A stretch of DNA of 41,653 bases from assembly GCF_040199715.1 (NCBI RefSeq), contig NZ_JBEFNA010000020.1, positions 1-41,653 on the forward strand. The letters run 5' to 3'. Source of the DNA: Fusobacterium sp. SYSU M8D902 (GTDB lineage Bacteria > Fusobacteriota > Fusobacteriia > Fusobacteriales > Fusobacteriaceae). Below the pieces are notes generated by a model that worked only from the letters and a program-made list of their open reading frames with translations, did not search any database and was not told where the DNA came from. Below, one piece after another: positions 40,395 to 41,653 of the stretch (position 1 is its first letter; the number at the start of each line of letters is the position of its first letter). The translations under genes were made by a program, and so were the position numbers.

Positions 40395-40425
40395 TACTAC
40401 TAATTAAAAATATTTATGCTATAAT
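40395..40425 (+). promoter_or_regulatory. Extended -10 promoter of lgt
   Basis: TATGCTATAAT with the TACTACTAA block ending 16 bases upstream of TATAAT, the same layout and spacing as before trmL. Confidence 0.55.
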
Positions 40426-40473
40426 CTTAAGTGAATTGAATAAATTCATATGTTATTGATTAGGAGGAATCTT

Positions 40474-41352
40474 ATGCATCCAGTATTATTTTCCATAGCT
40501 GGTTTTGAAATCAGGTTCTATGGACTTATGTATGCTATCTCATTCTTTTTAGGAATTGAAATAGCTAAATATTTAGCAAAAGAGAAAAATATAGATAGTA
40601 AAATTGTAGAAAATTATGCTTTCATTGCTATGATATCCGGTTTACTCGGTGGTCGTCTCTACTATGTTTTCTTCAACTGGGACTACTACTCTAAATATCC
40701 TTCTGAAATATTAGCTACTTGGCATGGAGGTATGGCTATTCATGGCGGTATTATTGGAGGAATTATCGGTACATTTATCTACGGGTATATTAAAAAACTC
40801 AATCCATTGACTCTAGGTGATCTCGCTGCTGCTCCTCTATTATTAGGACAAGCTCTTGGAAGATTCGGAAATTTTATGAATGGTGAGATACATGGAGTCC
40901 CTACTTTTACTCCTTGGAGTGTAATATTTTCAATAAAGCCAAATTTTTATACTTGGTATAATTCATACAATGTATCAAGTGTATTTGAAAAGTTAAAATA
41001 TAAAGCTCTAGTACCTTGGGGGGTTGTTTTTCCCAATAGTTCTCCTGCTGGTTCTGAATTTCCTAATATTCCAGTTCATCCAGCTATGCTTTATGAATTA
41101 ATTTTAAATTTTATTGGATTCTTATTTATTTTCTTCTATCTTAGAAAGAAAACAAATAAGGCTCCTGGTTATCTCTGGTGGAACTATGTTATTATTTATA
41201 GTATCATTAGAATATTTGTAAGCTTTTTTAGAGCTGAAGATCTTATGATATTTGGAATAAGAGCTCCTCACTTAGTTAGTTTTATTATGATTATTTTTTC
41301 TTTAATTATGATTAAAATTGGAGAAAAAAAGAGAGTTTCAATTAAAAAATAA
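40474..41352 (+). CDS. lgt: Prolipoprotein diacylglyceryl transferase Lgt
   Basis: The 292-residue inner-membrane enzyme moves diacylglycerol from phosphatidylglycerol onto the lipobox Cys of prolipoproteins. About seven TM helices are seen, with the catalytic region HGGMAIHGGIIGG and signature GQALGRFGNFMNGE. Its ATG at 40474 follows AGGAGG; a TTG eight codons upstream is less likely. It is required for lipoproteins such as the glycine-zipper protein in this window. A tRNA cluster begins 65 bases after its stop codon. Confidence 0.95.
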   Translation: MHPVLFSIAGFEIRFYGLMYAISFFLGIEIAKYLAKEKNIDSKIVENYAFIAMISGLLGGRLYYVFFNWDYYSKYPSEILATWHGGMAIHGGIIGGIIGTFIYGYIKKLNPLTLGDLAAAPLLLGQALGRFGNFMNGEIHGVPTFTPWSVIFSIKPNFYTWYNSYNVSSVFEKLKYKALVPWGVVFPNSSPAGSEFPNIPVHPAMLYELILNFIGFLFIFFYLRKKTNKAPGYLWWNYVIIYSIIRIFVSFFRAEDLMIFGIRAPHLVSFIMIIFSLIMIKIGEKKRVSIKK

Positions 41353-41369
41353 ACTATTTTATTTTTTTC

Positions 41370-41398
41370 TTGACAATATTTCACTATTATGATATCAT
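41370..41398 (+). promoter_or_regulatory. Promoter of the tRNA cluster
   Basis: TTGACA (41370-41375), a 17-base spacer and TATCAT (41393-41398), about 20 bases before tRNA-Gly. Confidence 0.65.
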
Positions 41399-41416
41399 AA
41401 TTTTTGTGATGAGTAG

Positions 41417-41493
<77 letters not shown>

Positions 41494-41500
41494 TCATTTC

Positions 41501-41577
41501 GGGGATATAGCTCAGTTTGGGAGAGCGACGCACTTGCACTGCGTAGGTCAGCGGTTCGATCCCGCTTATCTCCACCA
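41501..41577 (+). tRNA. tRNA-Ala (anticodon TGC)
   Basis: A 77-base cloverleaf with encoded CCA. The acceptor is GGGGATA/TATCTCC with one G-U pair; the anticodon loop CTTGCAC lies between ACGCA and TGCGT. Confidence 0.93.
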
Positions 41578-41578
41578 T

Positions 41579-41653
41579 GCCTAGATAGCTCAGTTGGCTA
41601 GAGCATACGGTTCATACCCGTACGGTCGATGGTTCGAATCCATTTCTAGGCAC
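41579..41653 (+). tRNA. tRNA-Met (anticodon CAT), cut at the window end
   Basis: The acceptor GCCTAGA/TCTAGGC is complete; the anticodon loop TTCATAC lies between TACGG and CCGTA. G1-C72 pairing argues for elongator rather than initiator tRNA. The last two bases of CCA fall outside the window. Confidence 0.9.

Overview
This window is chromosomal DNA from a very AT-rich, anaerobic bacterium with an outer membrane, most likely a Fusobacterium or close relative. The reasons are the low GC content, strong AGGAGG ribosome binding sites, an outer-membrane usher together with Lgt, and an anaerobe's gene set (class III ribonucleotide reductase nrdDG, an [FeFe] hydrogenase, a flavodiiron protein). The species cannot be fixed from the sequence alone. 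I see no transposase, integrase, CRISPR array or phage gene.

Layout. 1-3.2 kb: an HxlR-GNAT fusion regulator divergent from two flavin split-barrel proteins, then yaaA. 3.2-3.4 kb: an orphan promoter, hairpins and terminator that look like a small RNA. 3.5-9.9 kb: housekeeping genes on the minus strand (a GNAT enzyme, YebC, 5-formyl-THF cyclo-ligase, a degenerate uracil-DNA-glycosylase-like protein, WalJ-like hydrolase, PhoH-like ATPase, thioredoxin-reductase-like flavoprotein, metallo-hydrolase). 10.1-11.7 kb: trmL-ruvC-nitroreductase on the plus strand, followed by a second orphan promoter-terminator unit. 11.8-15.0 kb: an Eis-like acetyltransferase, a hotdog thioesterase, a DUF523 protein, a MORN_2-repeat protein and a STAS-like protein. 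15.1-18.9 kb: nrdD-nrdG preceded by paired NrdR-type boxes, then a WYL regulator.

19.0-34.1 kb is the most striking part: a chaperone-usher fimbrial locus, all on the minus strand, embedded in cyclic-di-GMP genes. In transcription order it holds a PAS-GGDEF-EAL protein, a GEMM-I riboswitch with terminator, a pilin, a double Venus-flytrap HD-GYP receptor, an orphan family-5 substrate-binding protein, a two-domain putative tip adhesin, the usher, a MORN_2 protein, a chaperone, a second GEMM-I riboswitch with its own promoter and terminator, a second pilin and a second chaperone. A dCache-type GGDEF cyclase follows as a separate unit. Enzymes that should make and break c-di-GMP therefore sit beside RNA switches that should read it and control the pilins. 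The two aptamers differ at the ligand-contacting position 20 (G versus A), so they may differ in ligand preference or affinity.

34.1-41.6 kb: a sodium:alanine symporter, a glycine-zipper lipoprotein, an [FeFe] hydrogenase with a remnant NuoF-like N-terminus, a small membrane protein and a YehS-type protein, tRNA-Arg, a flavodiiron protein, lgt, and a tRNA cluster (Gly, Ala, Met) that runs off the end of the window.
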